A stretch of 64,000 nucleotides of DNA, taken from positions 744,001-808,000 of the forward strand of contig CP126123.1 of assembly GCA_030123605.1 (NCBI GenBank), given 5' to 3'. Source of the stretch: Nitrospira sp. (GTDB lineage Bacteria > Nitrospirota > Nitrospiria > Nitrospirales > Nitrospiraceae). The translations under genes were made by a program, and so were the position numbers. The notes below the pieces were generated by a model. It ran no database searches, was not told the origin of the DNA, and saw only the letters and a list, made by a program, of their open reading frames with translations. Below, in pieces: positions 36,896-45,800 of the stretch (the stretch's first letter is position 1; each line of letters starts with the position of its first letter).

Positions 36896-37372
36896 TCAAC
36901 AGGCTGTCGCGTGGAGCGGAAGGTCGGTCGAAGGCGTTCGCGCGGTAGAATCGGCAAAAAGGGGATAGCGGGTCGGGAGTTCTTCGGAAAGGACCAACTG
37001 CTTGCAGAGCCTGGTCCGATGATTCATGACCAGCGGCCCGCGTAGATTCGCCGTCACGGCGCCGGGATCGTGTGACGGAATGGTCAGAATCGTGGCGACG
37101 GAGAGTTCGTCGTTCTCCTGTTTTTGAATTTCTCTCAAGGCGTCCGCGGGAATCTGGATCTGATAGTCGGTTTTGAAGAAGGCCGGGTCCAGTACGACGA
37201 ACGCCAGCTGAGCCTCATCCACACACTGCAGCCATTTGAAGGGGGCGTCCGTATCATGGTCGAGCAGTACGTACCTGGTCCATTCCGGAAAACCGAGGAT
37301 GCCGGAAGGAAACACCAACAAGGTCTCATCCTTCACTTCGAACGTCCCGAACCTGGTTGTTCGACATTTCAT
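36896..37372 (-). CDS. fliW: FliW: flagellar assembly factor, CsrA antagonist
   Basis: Binds either flagellin or CsrA; when flagellin is exported, FliW is free to sequester CsrA and relieve repression of flagellin mRNA. The FliW family pattern is clear: FPSGILGFPEWTRYVLL and LCKQLVLSEELPTRYPL near the C terminus. 158 residues, slightly longer than usual because of a short tail. ATG 37372 is preceded by GAGGTGACGGC. It forms an operon with csrA (9-bp gap), as in many polar flagellates, and a sigma-28-type promoter precedes csrA. Confidence 0.94.
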   Translation of the reverse strand: MKCRTTRFGTFEVKDETLLVFPSGILGFPEWTRYVLLDHDTDAPFKWLQCVDEAQLAFVVLDPAFFKTDYQIQIPADALREIQKQENDELSVATILTIPSHDPGAVTANLRGPLVMNHRTRLCKQLVLSEELPTRYPLFADSTARTPSTDLPLHATAC

Positions 37373-37381
37373 GCCGTCACC

Positions 37382-37627
37382 TCAGGTTCCACGCCGACCG
37401 GTCTTGTTCGACAATTGCCGGAAAGCTTCCAGAGGAATGACACCCGGTCCCGCCGCCATTCGATTCTCTTCTTGAATCCTCGCATGGACTTCATCCCGAT
37501 GCACCTCCACCTGGGGCGGCGCTTCGATTCCCAGCCTCACCTGCCCGCCTTTGATGCCGAGCACCACGATGCGGACATCGGGACCGATGGTGACGCCTTC
37601 TCCCCGGCGTCGCGTTAACACCAACAT
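37382..37627 (-). CDS. csrA: CsrA: post-transcriptional regulator
   Basis: A small RNA-binding dimer that represses translation at GGA-containing leaders, notably flagellin mRNA. The 81-residue protein begins with MLVLTRRRGEGVTIG, typical CsrA, followed by VRLGIEAPPQVEVHRDEVH; the C terminus (about residues 50-81) is longer than in E. coli, as is common in FliW-regulated CsrA. ATG 37627 has AAGGAAGG just upstream. It is immediately followed by fliW. A flagellin leader with GGA sites is present in the window. Confidence 0.95.
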   Translation of the reverse strand: MLVLTRRRGEGVTIGPDVRIVVLGIKGGQVRLGIEAPPQVEVHRDEVHARIQEENRMAAGPGVIPLEAFRQLSNKTGRRGT

Positions 37628-37665
37628 GCCAGCCTTCCTTGGCCTGCGGATAAAGGTCCGTGGCT

Positions 37666-37693
37666 TTATCGGTTCGAACGGAGTCGGACTTAA
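37666..37693 (-). promoter_or_regulatory. Sigma-28 promoter of csrA-fliW
   Basis: TTAAGTCC (37693-37686), 12-nt spacer, ACCGATAA (37673-37666) on the minus strand. It is nearly identical to the flagellin promoter (7 of 8 in the -35; 8 of 8 in the -10). It lies between the flgL stop and the csrA start, giving a leader of about 30 nt. Confidence 0.75.
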
Positions 37694-37700
37694 GGCTGGA

Positions 37701-38591
37701 TCAACGGAGATAGTTGAGCAATGACGTATCGAAAATCCTGGCAAACGCCTGACTGGCGGCCTGAACCGAGACTTGTTGCAGACTGAGCTGGGCGATGGCC
37801 TTCGCCAAGTCCGCATCCTGGTTGTCCGAAATGGCCTTTGAAATGGTCAATGTGGCCGTATCCAACGCGTCATGCGTGACTTGGAGCCGATTGGCCAAAG
37901 CTCCGACGGTGCCCTGCGCGTCGCTGATCTGGGTCGTGGCCAGATCGAGATTCCCGAGGCCCGTTTGGATGCCGTTGCGGTCATTACCCTCCAGGGCCGT
38001 CAGGAGGTCCCGAAGAGAATTGAAAATATTGGTGCTCGACCCGGTAAAGATACTGCTTCCCGGCACGAGGATCTGGACCGTCTGATTGTCGCCGACCGCG
38101 ATCGATTGCGTTTCATTGTTGCCCTGATAGGCGACGGTATCCCCTGAAGTGATCGTGAATGGGGTGACGTCCGTTTTGGTTCCGGCAAAGATCGACTGCC
38201 CCGCTACTTCGGTATTCCCCAGCTGAACAAGCTGGCGTTGGAGCTGCCGCACTTCCTTCGCGATCGTGCTACGACCTTCGGCGGATGTCGTGTCGCTACT
38301 CGCCTGAACGGTCAATTCACGCACCCTCGTAATCAGGTTTTGTACCTGGCTCAGGGCCTGGTCTGCCGCATCGACCCTAGCCGTACCGAAATCCACATTC
38401 CTGATCCATTGGGCAGTCTGAGACAAGGCCGACTTATCGAGCACGATCTGTCCGAAGGCGCTCGGATCGTCCGAAGGGGTGGAGACTTTCCGTTGGCTGG
38501 AAATCTGGTCTTGCGCGGTCAGTATTCGTGACCTGGAACGTTGAAGATTCCCGAGCAAGGTTCCATAGATTTGCTGATCGGCCACTCTCAT
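37701..38591 (-). CDS. flgL: FlgL: hook-filament junction protein (HAP3)
   Basis: Joins hook-associated protein FlgK to the filament. N- and C-terminal flagellin-like helical regions frame a short centre: MRVADQQIYGTLLGNLQRSR and AKAIAQLSLQQVSVQAASQ, ending FDTSLLNYLR. The middle contains EVAGQSIFAGTKTDVTPF, the conserved FlgL block. 296 residues, normal. It follows flgK with a 29-bp gap. The adjacent csrA carries its own promoter, so flgL is probably the last gene of the flgM-flgN-flgK-flgL unit. Confidence 0.94.
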   Translation of the reverse strand: MRVADQQIYGTLLGNLQRSRSRILTAQDQISSQRKVSTPSDDPSAFGQIVLDKSALSQTAQWIRNVDFGTARVDAADQALSQVQNLITRVRELTVQASSDTTSAEGRSTIAKEVRQLQRQLVQLGNTEVAGQSIFAGTKTDVTPFTITSGDTVAYQGNNETQSIAVGDNQTVQILVPGSSIFTGSSTNIFNSLRDLLTALEGNDRNGIQTGLGNLDLATTQISDAQGTVGALANRLQVTHDALDTATLTISKAISDNQDADLAKAIAQLSLQQVSVQAASQAFARIFDTSLLNYLR

Positions 38592-38620
38592 CGAATCTGC
38601 CCCCTGTCAGTCACACGCGG

Positions 38621-40015
38621 CTATTGTTTGAGGGAAAGGATCGTCTGCAACATTTCATCGCTGGTCGTAATCAATTTCGAGGCCGCTTCAAAAGCGCGTT
38701 GATACTTCAACAGATTGATCAGCTCTTCATCCATCGATACGCCGGACACCTGCGCCCGATGGGCCTGCAATTGATCGTGAAGGATTTCCTGCGCGTCCAG
38801 ATCACGCCGGGCACCCTGAAGCGTGGCACCGAAACTGCCGGCCATGGCGCTGTAATAGCCTTGAAAGGTCGTATTGCCGAGCCCGGACAGCGTGCTCGTC
38901 TGTAAGCCGGCCAACGCCAAGGCATTGCCGTTGTTTCCCGGCACGCCTGCGGCGGTGGACGAGGCGGCAATCTGCCGTCGATCCGTCAAGGCAACGCCGA
39001 TCGTGGCGGCCGTGGTTCCGCTCGCCGTAAAGAAGTCCTGCGCCGTGGATCCATCCAGGCCATATCCCGAGCGATGCAGACTGTTCACTTGCGTCACGAG
39101 TTGGGACGCGAGGGTATTGAGAGAGTTCTGCAAAGAAGGGGCGGTCGCGTCGCGCGCGTCGATCAACCCTTTCAGTCTGCCGCTGCTGATGACCGACGTG
39201 AGGTTCGTATTCGGCCCGCTCCCATTATCATACCGCACGTCCGACAGACCGCCGTTGCCGGTGTTGGGCACGCCCGCCAGTCGGAAGGCCGTCTGCTGCG
39301 CCACCAGCATCTGCCCGTTTCCGACGAATACCGTGACCTGCCCGCTGGAATCCTCGAAGGTGGAAATATCGATCAACCCGGCAAGATCATTCAGAAACCG
39401 CCCTCGTTGGTCACGTAGATCATTGGCCTGCTGACCACTGACTTCCGCGAGCTTGATCTTGTTGTTGAGGTCGGCAATCTGGGTCGTGAGGGTATTGATG
39501 TCGGTGATGCCGCGTAGAATTTGACCGTCCAGCGAGGTGCGCTGCGACGACAACTGGGTGGCGGCCTGATTGAGTTGTTTCGCCACCACATCGGCTTTGG
39601 AAAGCAAGACCGTGCGAGTCGTCAGGTCTGCGGGGTTGGTGGCGACATCCTGCCAGGCCTTGAAGAACTCGTTGAGTCCGGCGGCGATGCCCTGATCGTT
39701 CGAATCTCCGAACAAGGTTTGAATCTGCGAGAGGGCGTTTTGGGAGGCTCCGAATTGGCCCAGCCGCTCATTGGAGGTCAACAATTGCTGTTCAACGAAG
39801 GTATCCACGGAACGCCGGATCTCCGTCGCTTCGACACCGGTTCCGACCTGGCCCGGCCGTCCGTTTTCCGGCTCGCTTTCGCTGAGGATGATTTGCTGCC
39901 GGGAATACCCCTCGGTATTGACGTTGGCGATGTTCTGGCCGGTCACGGTCAAGGCGCGCTGAAAGGTCGCCAGGGCATTGGAACCGATTCCGAACAGGCC
40001 GTTGAGTCCCGACAT
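38621..40015 (-). CDS. flgK: FlgK: hook-associated protein 1
   Basis: Forms the first junction zone after the hook. The N terminus (LFGIGSNALATFQRALTVTG, NIANVNTEGYSRQQI) has the rod/hook family motif; the C terminus ends with the helical SMDEELINLLKYQRAFEAA and SDEMLQTILSLKQ, typical FlgK. 464 residues, normal. The gap from flgN is 11 bp. The gene is in the usual position between flgN and flgL. Confidence 0.95.
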   Translation of the reverse strand: MSGLNGLFGIGSNALATFQRALTVTGQNIANVNTEGYSRQQIILSESEPENGRPGQVGTGVEATEIRRSVDTFVEQQLLTSNERLGQFGASQNALSQIQTLFGDSNDQGIAAGLNEFFKAWQDVATNPADLTTRTVLLSKADVVAKQLNQAATQLSSQRTSLDGQILRGITDINTLTTQIADLNNKIKLAEVSGQQANDLRDQRGRFLNDLAGLIDISTFEDSSGQVTVFVGNGQMLVAQQTAFRLAGVPNTGNGGLSDVRYDNGSGPNTNLTSVISSGRLKGLIDARDATAPSLQNSLNTLASQLVTQVNSLHRSGYGLDGSTAQDFFTASGTTAATIGVALTDRRQIAASSTAAGVPGNNGNALALAGLQTSTLSGLGNTTFQGYYSAMAGSFGATLQGARRDLDAQEILHDQLQAHRAQVSGVSMDEELINLLKYQRAFEAASKLITTSDEMLQTILSLKQ

Positions 40016-40026
40016 AGGTCTACCAG

Positions 40027-40479
40027 TTACCCCTTGGCCTTCACCATGCCGGTCGTGTCGGACATGACGGCGCCGCTGGACGAGTAGAGCGTCGTCGCTT
40101 CAGGCGAACGTTGCCAGAGCCGCAAAGTGCCTTGCAAGAATACGAGCGACTGTCCGATGAGCGCCGCATTGAACCGATTCAGCCGATCGGTGTCGCCTAT
40201 GGCCGCAGCGAGTTCCGCCTCCTGCTGTCGGAACCAGACCGATGATTCCTGATGCCCTGTCGCAGCCGACAGGAGGCGGCGGCTTTGCTCCAGTTCTCGA
40301 ATCTCATCCAACAGTCGAGTTTTACGCATCGCGACCGTCGTGAATTGCCCAAAGGACAGGGTTCGAATCGCTTGCTGCTCTTCAATGAGCAAGGCTTGGA
40401 AGGCAAGGATCTTGTCGTGCATGCGGCGAAGAAGCTTCTGAGATTCTGTGGGTACTGGTTGTTGCACGATCGAAACCAT
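40027..40479 (-). CDS. flgN: FlgN: export chaperone for FlgK/FlgL
   Basis: A 150-residue helical protein of the FlgN family: about residues 15-40 form an amphipathic helix (LRRMHDKILAFQALLIEEQ) and the region TVAMRKTRLLDEIRELEQS resembles the conserved core. It prevents early aggregation of hook-junction proteins. The ATG at 40479 has AAGGAG very close (2-nt gap), so a TTG at 40500 is an alternative. Its position between flgM and flgK fits the name. Identification rests on size, helicity and context as much as motif. Confidence 0.8.
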   Translation of the reverse strand: MVSIVQQPVPTESQKLLRRMHDKILAFQALLIEEQQAIRTLSFGQFTTVAMRKTRLLDEIRELEQSRRLLSAATGHQESSVWFRQQEAELAAAIGDTDRLNRFNAALIGQSLVFLQGTLRLWQRSPEATTLYSSSGAVMSDTTGMVKAKG

Positions 40480-40550
40480 GGCTCCTTGTCGGCAGGGCAA
40501 TACGTAATATGGGCGGATACAGGAACGAAAAGCCGGTGTGCCGGGCAGAT

Positions 40551-40856
40551 CTACAACACCGCGTCGGTCAAGACGTGACGAATGATGGCGTCCGCAACTT
40601 TCTCACCGTCCACCCTGTAGGTTCCCCCTTCGACCGACCGGCGAATCTGTTCGATCCTGGCATCCCGTTCCGCATTCGGTTGTTCGGCCGCGATCCGCAG
40701 GCGCTGCAGCTCTTTGGCCCGCTCGGAAATCTGCACCCGATCTTGGGTCCCGGTTTCTTGAGGGACCGTCTTTTTCGCTGATGTCCGATCGGTTTCCTGG
40801 ACTCCCAGCAGGATTTTCCCGAGATCCGCCGAGTGGCCGTTCCGTGAGATCTCCAT
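40551..40856 (-). CDS. flgM: FlgM: anti-sigma-28 factor
   Basis: Holds FliA inactive until it is secreted through the completed hook-basal body. The 101-residue protein has the expected features: a flexible N-terminal half, then VQISERAKELQRLR and a C-terminal region (RRSVEGGTYRVDGEKVADAI) characteristic of FlgM and involved in sigma-28 binding. GAGGAG precedes ATG 40856. A strong sigma-28-like promoter lies upstream, a common feedback loop. FliA is encoded 6 kb away. Confidence 0.92.
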   Translation of the reverse strand: MEISRNGHSADLGKILLGVQETDRTSAKKTVPQETGTQDRVQISERAKELQRLRIAAEQPNAERDARIEQIRRSVEGGTYRVDGEKVADAIIRHVLTDAVL

Positions 40857-40918
40857 GGTTACTGCTCCTCTCAGGTTGCCAAGGGGTCCACAAGGGACCT
40901 TTTCCCCGGTCGAATCCT

Positions 40919-40946
40919 CTATCGGCGCGATCGGCTTGGAACTTTA
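40919..40946 (-). promoter_or_regulatory. Sigma-28 promoter of flgM
   Basis: TAAAGTTC (40946-40939), 12-nt spacer, GCCGATAG (40926-40919) on the minus strand; 7 of 8 at both boxes. It lies about 63 bp upstream of flgM, after the flgJ stop. Confidence 0.75.
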
Positions 40947-40960
40947 GGAGATCGTAAGGT

Positions 40961-41284
40961 TTATCGGAATTTTTCCGTATAGGCATCGACATAAGCCGTG
41001 ATCCCGATTCCACCTGCCTGGGCCGCCAGGCGAGAGATTTCCTGATCGTAAAAGGAATACCAGACCTGCTCCCCCTTTCTGTCCAGGAGGCCCTTCGGAA
41101 CGGTTTCCCTCATATTCTTGAGGAGATAGGAAATAAAGTAGGACTCGAACTCTTGGGCGGCCCTGTGCAATTCCGCGCGAGTTTCCTTCCCTCCCTGTCT
41201 TGCCTGGTTATACAGGCCGGAGGGCTGGGACACAGCCATCTGTGCCAGGTCAAGTTGACCGGTAAACGAATTCGTGATGTCCAT
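40961..41284 (-). CDS. flgJ: FlgJ-type rod-binding protein (N-terminal domain only)
   Basis: A 107-residue protein matching only the rod-cap domain of FlgJ: AAQEFESYFISYLLKNMRET and EQVWYSFYDQEISRLAAQAG. The C-terminal muramidase domain found in enterics is absent, as in many other bacteria, so another enzyme must open the peptidoglycan. Starts at ATG 41284. It lies downstream of flgI, closing the flgF-flgG-flgA-flgH-flgI-flgJ unit, and is followed by the flgM promoter. Confidence 0.9.
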   Translation of the reverse strand: MDITNSFTGQLDLAQMAVSQPSGLYNQARQGGKETRAELHRAAQEFESYFISYLLKNMRETVPKGLLDRKGEQVWYSFYDQEISRLAAQAGGIGITAYVDAYTEKFR

Positions 41285-41304
41285 GAACCGATCCCGTCCC
41301 CTTC

Positions 41305-42615
41305 CTATACGATCTCAAGGTTCGCTTGAAGTGCGCCTGCCGCCCGCAACGCCGACAAAATAGCCACCAGATCTCGGGGAGTCACTCCCACCGCATTCAG
41401 GGCCCGCACGACATCTCCGAGGGTCACCGTTTGATCCACGACCACCAGGCGCGACTCCTGTTCCTTCACTTCGGTCTGTACATCGGGAGTGACGGTGGTT
41501 TGTCCTTGAGTCGACCCGATGACCGGCGCGGGAGGTTGCGACACATTGAGGGTGTTCTTGATCGAAATCGTAAGATTGCCGTGCGAAATGGCACAGGTGG
41601 AAAGACGGACATGTTCACCCAACACGACGGTGCCGGTCCGTTCGTTGACCACGACCTTGGCCGCGACATCGACCGTGACGTCCAGCCCTTCCATGGTTGC
41701 GATGTATTCCACGACCCGTCCCTGGAAGGTCGTAGGGAGCGTCGTTTTGACGAGTCCCGCATTCACCGGTACGGCAGTCCCCTTCCCGAACGTGCCGTCG
41801 ATCGCTTCTGCGGTCCGGATGGCGGTGGTAAAGTCGGGATGCCGCAGTAGGACGGAGACGGTATCCCAGGAGTCGATATCGACGACCACTTCTTTTTCCA
41901 CGATCGCACCGGCCGGCACCACACCGGCGGCCTGGTGGTTTTTCGTCACCGTCGCGCCGCCGGGACCGCCGGTTCCTCCCAAGAACCCACCGATGGAGAC
42001 CGGCCCCTGCGCCACGGCAAAGACCTGCTGGTTGGGGGCCTTCAAGGGCGTCAACAGCAAGGTGCCGCCTTGGAGGCTCTTCGCATTCGCCATCGAGGAG
42101 ACGACGGCGTCGAGCGTCATACCGGGCTTCACGAAAGGCGGAAGTTTCGCGGTCACCATCACCGACGCAATGTTGCGCGTGAGCAGCTGAATGGGACTGA
42201 TGACCAGGTTGATGCCCATCTTGTTCAACATGGACATCATGGCTTGAATGGTGAATTGTCCGCCGATGACCTGATCGCCGGTGCGATCGAGGCCGACGAC
42301 CAGACCGTATCCGATCAATTGGTTCTCTCGAACCCCTTCGATGGTGGCGACATCCTTGACGCGAACTGCCTGGGCCAGGGACACGCTCAACAGCGACATC
42401 GTCAGAAACGCCGCCGTTCCGACCACGGCTCGGCGAAACCACGGAAGCCCCTGAGGGCCGGCCGCAGGCTCGGGTACTGGTTTTGGCGCAGGGAGCGCCC
42501 ATGGACGTGGCAAGAGCTCCGGATCCACATCGGCCGTACGCACCACCCCGCTCGACAGCATGAGGCGAAAACATTGCATGATCATCGTTCGTTGTTGTTT
42601 TCGTGGCCTCGTCAT
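41305..42615 (-). CDS. flgI: FlgI: periplasmic P-ring protein
   Basis: Forms the P ring around the rod. The mature protein begins after LLSVSLAQA with VRVKDVATIEGVRENQLIGY, and the typical blocks (LVVGLDRTGDQVIGG; NKMGINLVISP; the C-terminal LGDVVRALNAVGVTPRDL) are present. The N-terminal region before the hydrophobic core is unusually long (about 60 residues, Pro-rich), so the true start is uncertain: ATG 42615 is taken because GGAG lies five bases upstream, but ATG 42645 is open too. It follows the flgH stop by about 30 bp. Confidence 0.92.
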   Translation of the reverse strand: MTRPRKQQRTMIMQCFRLMLSSGVVRTADVDPELLPRPWALPAPKPVPEPAAGPQGLPWFRRAVVGTAAFLTMSLLSVSLAQAVRVKDVATIEGVRENQLIGYGLVVGLDRTGDQVIGGQFTIQAMMSMLNKMGINLVISPIQLLTRNIASVMVTAKLPPFVKPGMTLDAVVSSMANAKSLQGGTLLLTPLKAPNQQVFAVAQGPVSIGGFLGGTGGPGGATVTKNHQAAGVVPAGAIVEKEVVVDIDSWDTVSVLLRHPDFTTAIRTAEAIDGTFGKGTAVPVNAGLVKTTLPTTFQGRVVEYIATMEGLDVTVDVAAKVVVNERTGTVVLGEHVRLSTCAISHGNLTISIKNTLNVSQPPAPVIGSTQGQTTVTPDVQTEVKEQESRLVVVDQTVTLGDVVRALNAVGVTPRDLVAILSALRAAGALQANLEIV

Positions 42616-42647
42616 GACGACTCCGATTCTCTTCGATTGGTTCATGA

Positions 42648-43364
42648 TCAGAACGGATAGACCCAATCCAGGATACGGACGAACCAGCCGGGACGTTGCA
42701 CGTCGTCCACCACGCCCAGTCCGGAATACTCGATTTTGGCGTCGGCAATCGCGCTCGATTGCACGGTGTTCTTGGTATCGACATCGACACGTCGGACAAT
42801 GCCGCCGATGGTCATGATTTGCCGCTCCGAATTGACGGTCACTTCCCGCCGTCCCTCGATCCGCAGGTCGCCGTTCGGCAGCACCTCCGTCACGATGGCC
42901 GAGATGGTTCCGGTCAACGTGTCTTCGCGATTGGTAGCGCCCTTGCCGCCGAACTTATTCGATGCGCTGGCGTCGATACCGAATCCTCGCCTGGCTTCAC
43001 CGCTCAAGCGAACCCCCGGAATGCCGAGATATCCGACTCCGCTTCCACTCAAGCTGTTCGACACGGTGGAGTCCTTTTCGGCACTGGTATCGGCGCTCTT
43101 CGACCCCTTGTGTTTTTCTTCGATCCTGATCGTGATGATGTCCCCGGTCCGCATCGCGCGAAGGTCTTCATAAAGGTAGGCTCGGCCGTTCTCTTCTTGC
43201 CAGAGCGACCCTGCGGTCTTCGGCGGGGGCATTTGAGGTACGTCCACCTTCTGTTGCTTCGTGCTGGGGGAGGCAGAGCAGGCGGCCAGAACAGCGAGCA
43301 ACAGACAACACCCTCCGATTCCGATAAGTCGATGGGAGGAGACAGATCGCTTAAAAGTTGACAC
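42648..43364 (-). CDS. flgH: FlgH: outer-membrane L-ring lipoprotein
   Basis: Forms the L ring in the outer membrane. A signal peptide with lipobox LAAC (about residues 26-29, after the core IGIGGCCLLLAVLAAC) predicts a lipoprotein. Family blocks are GSLWQEENGRAYLYEDLRA, GDIITIRIEEKHKGSKSAD, and the C-terminal IGGIVRRVDVDTKNTVQS. 238 residues, normal. Start is GTG 43364 and overlaps flgA by 14 nt. Its presence implies a Gram-negative envelope with an outer membrane. Confidence 0.94.
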   Translation of the reverse strand: MSTFKRSVSSHRLIGIGGCCLLLAVLAACSASPSTKQQKVDVPQMPPPKTAGSLWQEENGRAYLYEDLRAMRTGDIITIRIEEKHKGSKSADTSAEKDSTVSNSLSGSGVGYLGIPGVRLSGEARRGFGIDASASNKFGGKGATNREDTLTGTISAIVTEVLPNGDLRIEGRREVTVNSERQIMTIGGIVRRVDVDTKNTVQSSAIADAKIEYSGLGVVDDVQRPGWFVRILDWVYPF

Positions 43365-44160
43365 GTACCACCCCCGGCCCCACGATGGTCGCCCGCAACT
43401 CCTTGCCGGAATCTACATTGGAGACGGTGATGGTCTGCCCCAGTTCACCGTGAGACTTGGTGACACCGACCGTTTGAATGGACAGTCCCCCCTGCCGGGC
43501 TTCGATCGTCACACGATCGCCTTTGCGCACGACGAAGGGACGCCGAACCGCGGTAAGCCGGATGGGGCTCTGGGGCGGAAGCGGCCTGCTGGCCGCCTTG
43601 CCGATCACGTCGGCAGGGTTGGTGGCAAACGGTTGTTTCAAATCGAACAGGACGACCCGGTCCGTGCCGACGTCATCGCTCTCGATCTGTTCATCGACCT
43701 TGATAGGCCTGACCGGGACGACTACTTCGAGGACGGCGGCGATATCGGCCGTCGCGTCGAATGTCTTGATGAAACGCCCGTTCACTACCAGGTGCACATG
43801 AAAGACCCGGCGGCCGAGCGGTTCATCCGATTGAGAGGCGCTGACTTGCAAATCGACCGTCCCGGCCGGTACCGCGATGGGCTGTTGAGGATCACCCAGC
43901 GCGACCTGGCAGTCGGTCACCCGCCCGGCAAGGTCCCGCAGGACGTACTCGTGAATAGCGGAACGCACCTGCTCAGGGTAGATGAACCGTTTCGCGCGCG
44001 CGGATGATTGGTCGTGACCGCTCTGTTGCGTGCCATCGTACGGCTTGGCGGAGGTCGCGCGGTTGGGCCGTCCATCCGCTGCGACTGCGGGAAGCACCAG
44101 GCCCTGGACCAGGCTGATTGCGGTGATGAGAATGAGGCCGGTTCGAATCACTGATTGCAT
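43351..44160 (-). CDS. flgA: FlgA: periplasmic P-ring assembly chaperone
   Basis: Helps FlgI form the P ring. A signal peptide (MQSVIRTGLILITAISL to AVAADG) is followed by a variable region and the conserved C-terminal SAF-like domain (RRPFVVRKGDRVTIEARQ; GELGQTITVSNVDSGKELRA, ending VRVNF). 269 residues, typical. It lies after flgG in the same operon. The stop codon overlaps the flgH start by 14 nt. Confidence 0.92.
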   Translation of the reverse strand: MQSVIRTGLILITAISLVQGLVLPAVAADGRPNRATSAKPYDGTQQSGHDQSSARAKRFIYPEQVRSAIHEYVLRDLAGRVTDCQVALGDPQQPIAVPAGTVDLQVSASQSDEPLGRRVFHVHLVVNGRFIKTFDATADIAAVLEVVVPVRPIKVDEQIESDDVGTDRVVLFDLKQPFATNPADVIGKAASRPLPPQSPIRLTAVRRPFVVRKGDRVTIEARQGGLSIQTVGVTKSHGELGQTITVSNVDSGKELRATIVGPGVVRVNF

Positions 44161-44184
44161 CCTTGGTTGAAGGCACGGTTCGGA

Positions 44185-44976
44185 TTATCGGCGCAAGTTG
44201 TTGGCGATCTGCATCATTTCATCCGAAGCTTGAATCGTTTTGGAGTTAATTTCATAACTTCGTTGGGCGATGATCATGTTGACCATCTCCTCTGCCAAAT
44301 TGACGTTGGAACTTTCGAGGAACCCCTGCTGCAACGTTCCGAACCCGGTGGTAAACCCGCCGGTTCCCTGAAGTGCCGGTCCCGACGCAAAGCTATCGAG
44401 GAACAGATTGTTGCCCATGGAGACAAGGCCGGACGGATTGTCGAACCGCACCAGCTGAATCTGTCCCACCTGGGACGCTTGAGTCACGCCGGGAAGCAGG
44501 ACCGAGACCGTCCCGTCCTGGCCGATATCGATTTTCAACGCGCCGGAAGGAACCGTGATGACCGGCGTCAGCTGGTCGCCGTCGCCCGTGACCAGATTGC
44601 CCACGTTGTCACGCTTGAACGATCCGTTGCGCGTGTACATGATCGTGCCGTCCGGCCTGGAGACTTGGAAGAATCCTGGCCCGTCGATGGCCAGATCGAG
44701 CTCGTTGTTCGTCTGCCGCATGTTGCCCTGCAGCCATTCCTTGGCGACCGTGACGGGGCGCACACCGGCTCCGATCTGAACTCCCGTGGGGAAGACTCCG
44801 ATGTTGGACGCATTCGTACCGGGCAACCGCTGGATCTGATAGAGCAGGTCCGAGAATTCTGCGCGACTGCGTTTGAAGGCGTTGGTGTTCACGTTCGCCA
44901 GGTTATGAGCGATCGTGTCTACGTTCAGTTGTTGGGCGGTCATGCCCGTCGCCGCCGTCCACATCGCACGAATCAT
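44185..44976 (-). CDS. flgG: FlgG: distal rod protein
   Basis: Major distal rod subunit. Begins IRAMWTAATGMTAQQLNV and NLANVNTNAFKRSRAEF, the rod-protein motif; central beta domain; ends VNLAEEMVNMIIAQRSYEIN and ASDEMMQIANNLRR, typical FlgG. 263 residues. AGGAGGACGTCT precedes ATG 44976. It immediately follows flgF. Confidence 0.95.
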   Translation of the reverse strand: MIRAMWTAATGMTAQQLNVDTIAHNLANVNTNAFKRSRAEFSDLLYQIQRLPGTNASNIGVFPTGVQIGAGVRPVTVAKEWLQGNMRQTNNELDLAIDGPGFFQVSRPDGTIMYTRNGSFKRDNVGNLVTGDGDQLTPVITVPSGALKIDIGQDGTVSVLLPGVTQASQVGQIQLVRFDNPSGLVSMGNNLFLDSFASGPALQGTGGFTTGFGTLQQGFLESSNVNLAEEMVNMIIAQRSYEINSKTIQASDEMMQIANNLRR

Positions 44977-44986
44977 AGACGTCCTC

Positions 44987-45757
44987 CTACTGCACGCGGC
45001 CCAGATCCTGGATCGCCGTCTGAGTCATGTTGTCCAGCGTCTGGATCAGTTTTTGCGCCGACTCATAGCTGCGCATGCCCTGGATCATCTTCACCATCTC
45101 GCCCAACGAATTCACGTTCGACTCCTCGATATGCCCCGACTGCAACTGAGGATCCGCTGTAACCTTCGGGCTCCCTCCCGTGAACAATCCCTCCGTAAAC
45201 TTTTGCGGCATCTGGGCGTCCGGGAACTCCACGACCTTGATGGTACCGATCTGCTTACCGTCCACTTCGATCGTTCCCTGCGCATTGATCTGCACCGTCC
45301 CGGGCGGGACCTTCAGTTCCCCCTTGGTTCCCATCACGATATGCCCGACATTCGTCACCAGCCGTCGCTGGTTATCCAGCGAGAACATGCCGTTCCTGGT
45401 GTAGCGAATTCCTTCGGAAGTCTTCACTTCGAAAAAACCCTTTCCCTGTAGGGCAAGATCCAGGGGATTTCCCGTAATGCGGATGCGTCCGGGCTCGAAT
45501 GCCGTCCGGACTCCATGCGGTTCGACGAATACCCGCTCCGTCGGACCGGTCGGACGCGAGGCGATCGTGGACGGGATTCCGCTCATGGGCGAGGAGATCA
45601 CAGCGGGTGAGCCGGCTCGTGCAAGGAGCCCGCGAAACCCCTGCTGGTCTTGCTTGAACCCGGCCGTATTGACGTTGGCCAGGTTGTTGGCAAACACCTG
45701 CAGTTGTTTTTCCTGGGCCACGGCGCCGGACAGGATGGGATAGATGGCTCGATTCAT
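44987..45757 (-). CDS. flgF: FlgF: proximal/distal rod protein
   Basis: Rod subunit of the FlgE/FlgF/FlgG family. Starts MNRAIYPILSGAVAQEKQLQ and NLANVNTAGFKQDQQGF and ends NVNSLGEMVKMIQGMRSYE and ALIQTLDNMT-like helices. 256 residues, normal. It heads the unit flgF-flgG-flgA-flgH-flgI-flgJ and is preceded by an excellent sigma-54 promoter 43 bp upstream. The ribosome-binding site is weak (AAAGTTTCC). Distinguished from FlgG by position and by the YPILSGAV start. Confidence 0.93.
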   Translation of the reverse strand: MNRAIYPILSGAVAQEKQLQVFANNLANVNTAGFKQDQQGFRGLLARAGSPAVISSPMSGIPSTIASRPTGPTERVFVEPHGVRTAFEPGRIRITGNPLDLALQGKGFFEVKTSEGIRYTRNGMFSLDNQRRLVTNVGHIVMGTKGELKVPPGTVQINAQGTIEVDGKQIGTIKVVEFPDAQMPQKFTEGLFTGGSPKVTADPQLQSGHIEESNVNSLGEMVKMIQGMRSYESAQKLIQTLDNMTQTAIQDLGRVQ

Positions 45758-45800
45758 CGTGGAAACTTTCTAGGAGGCCCTCGTTTGCTACCGGGAAATA

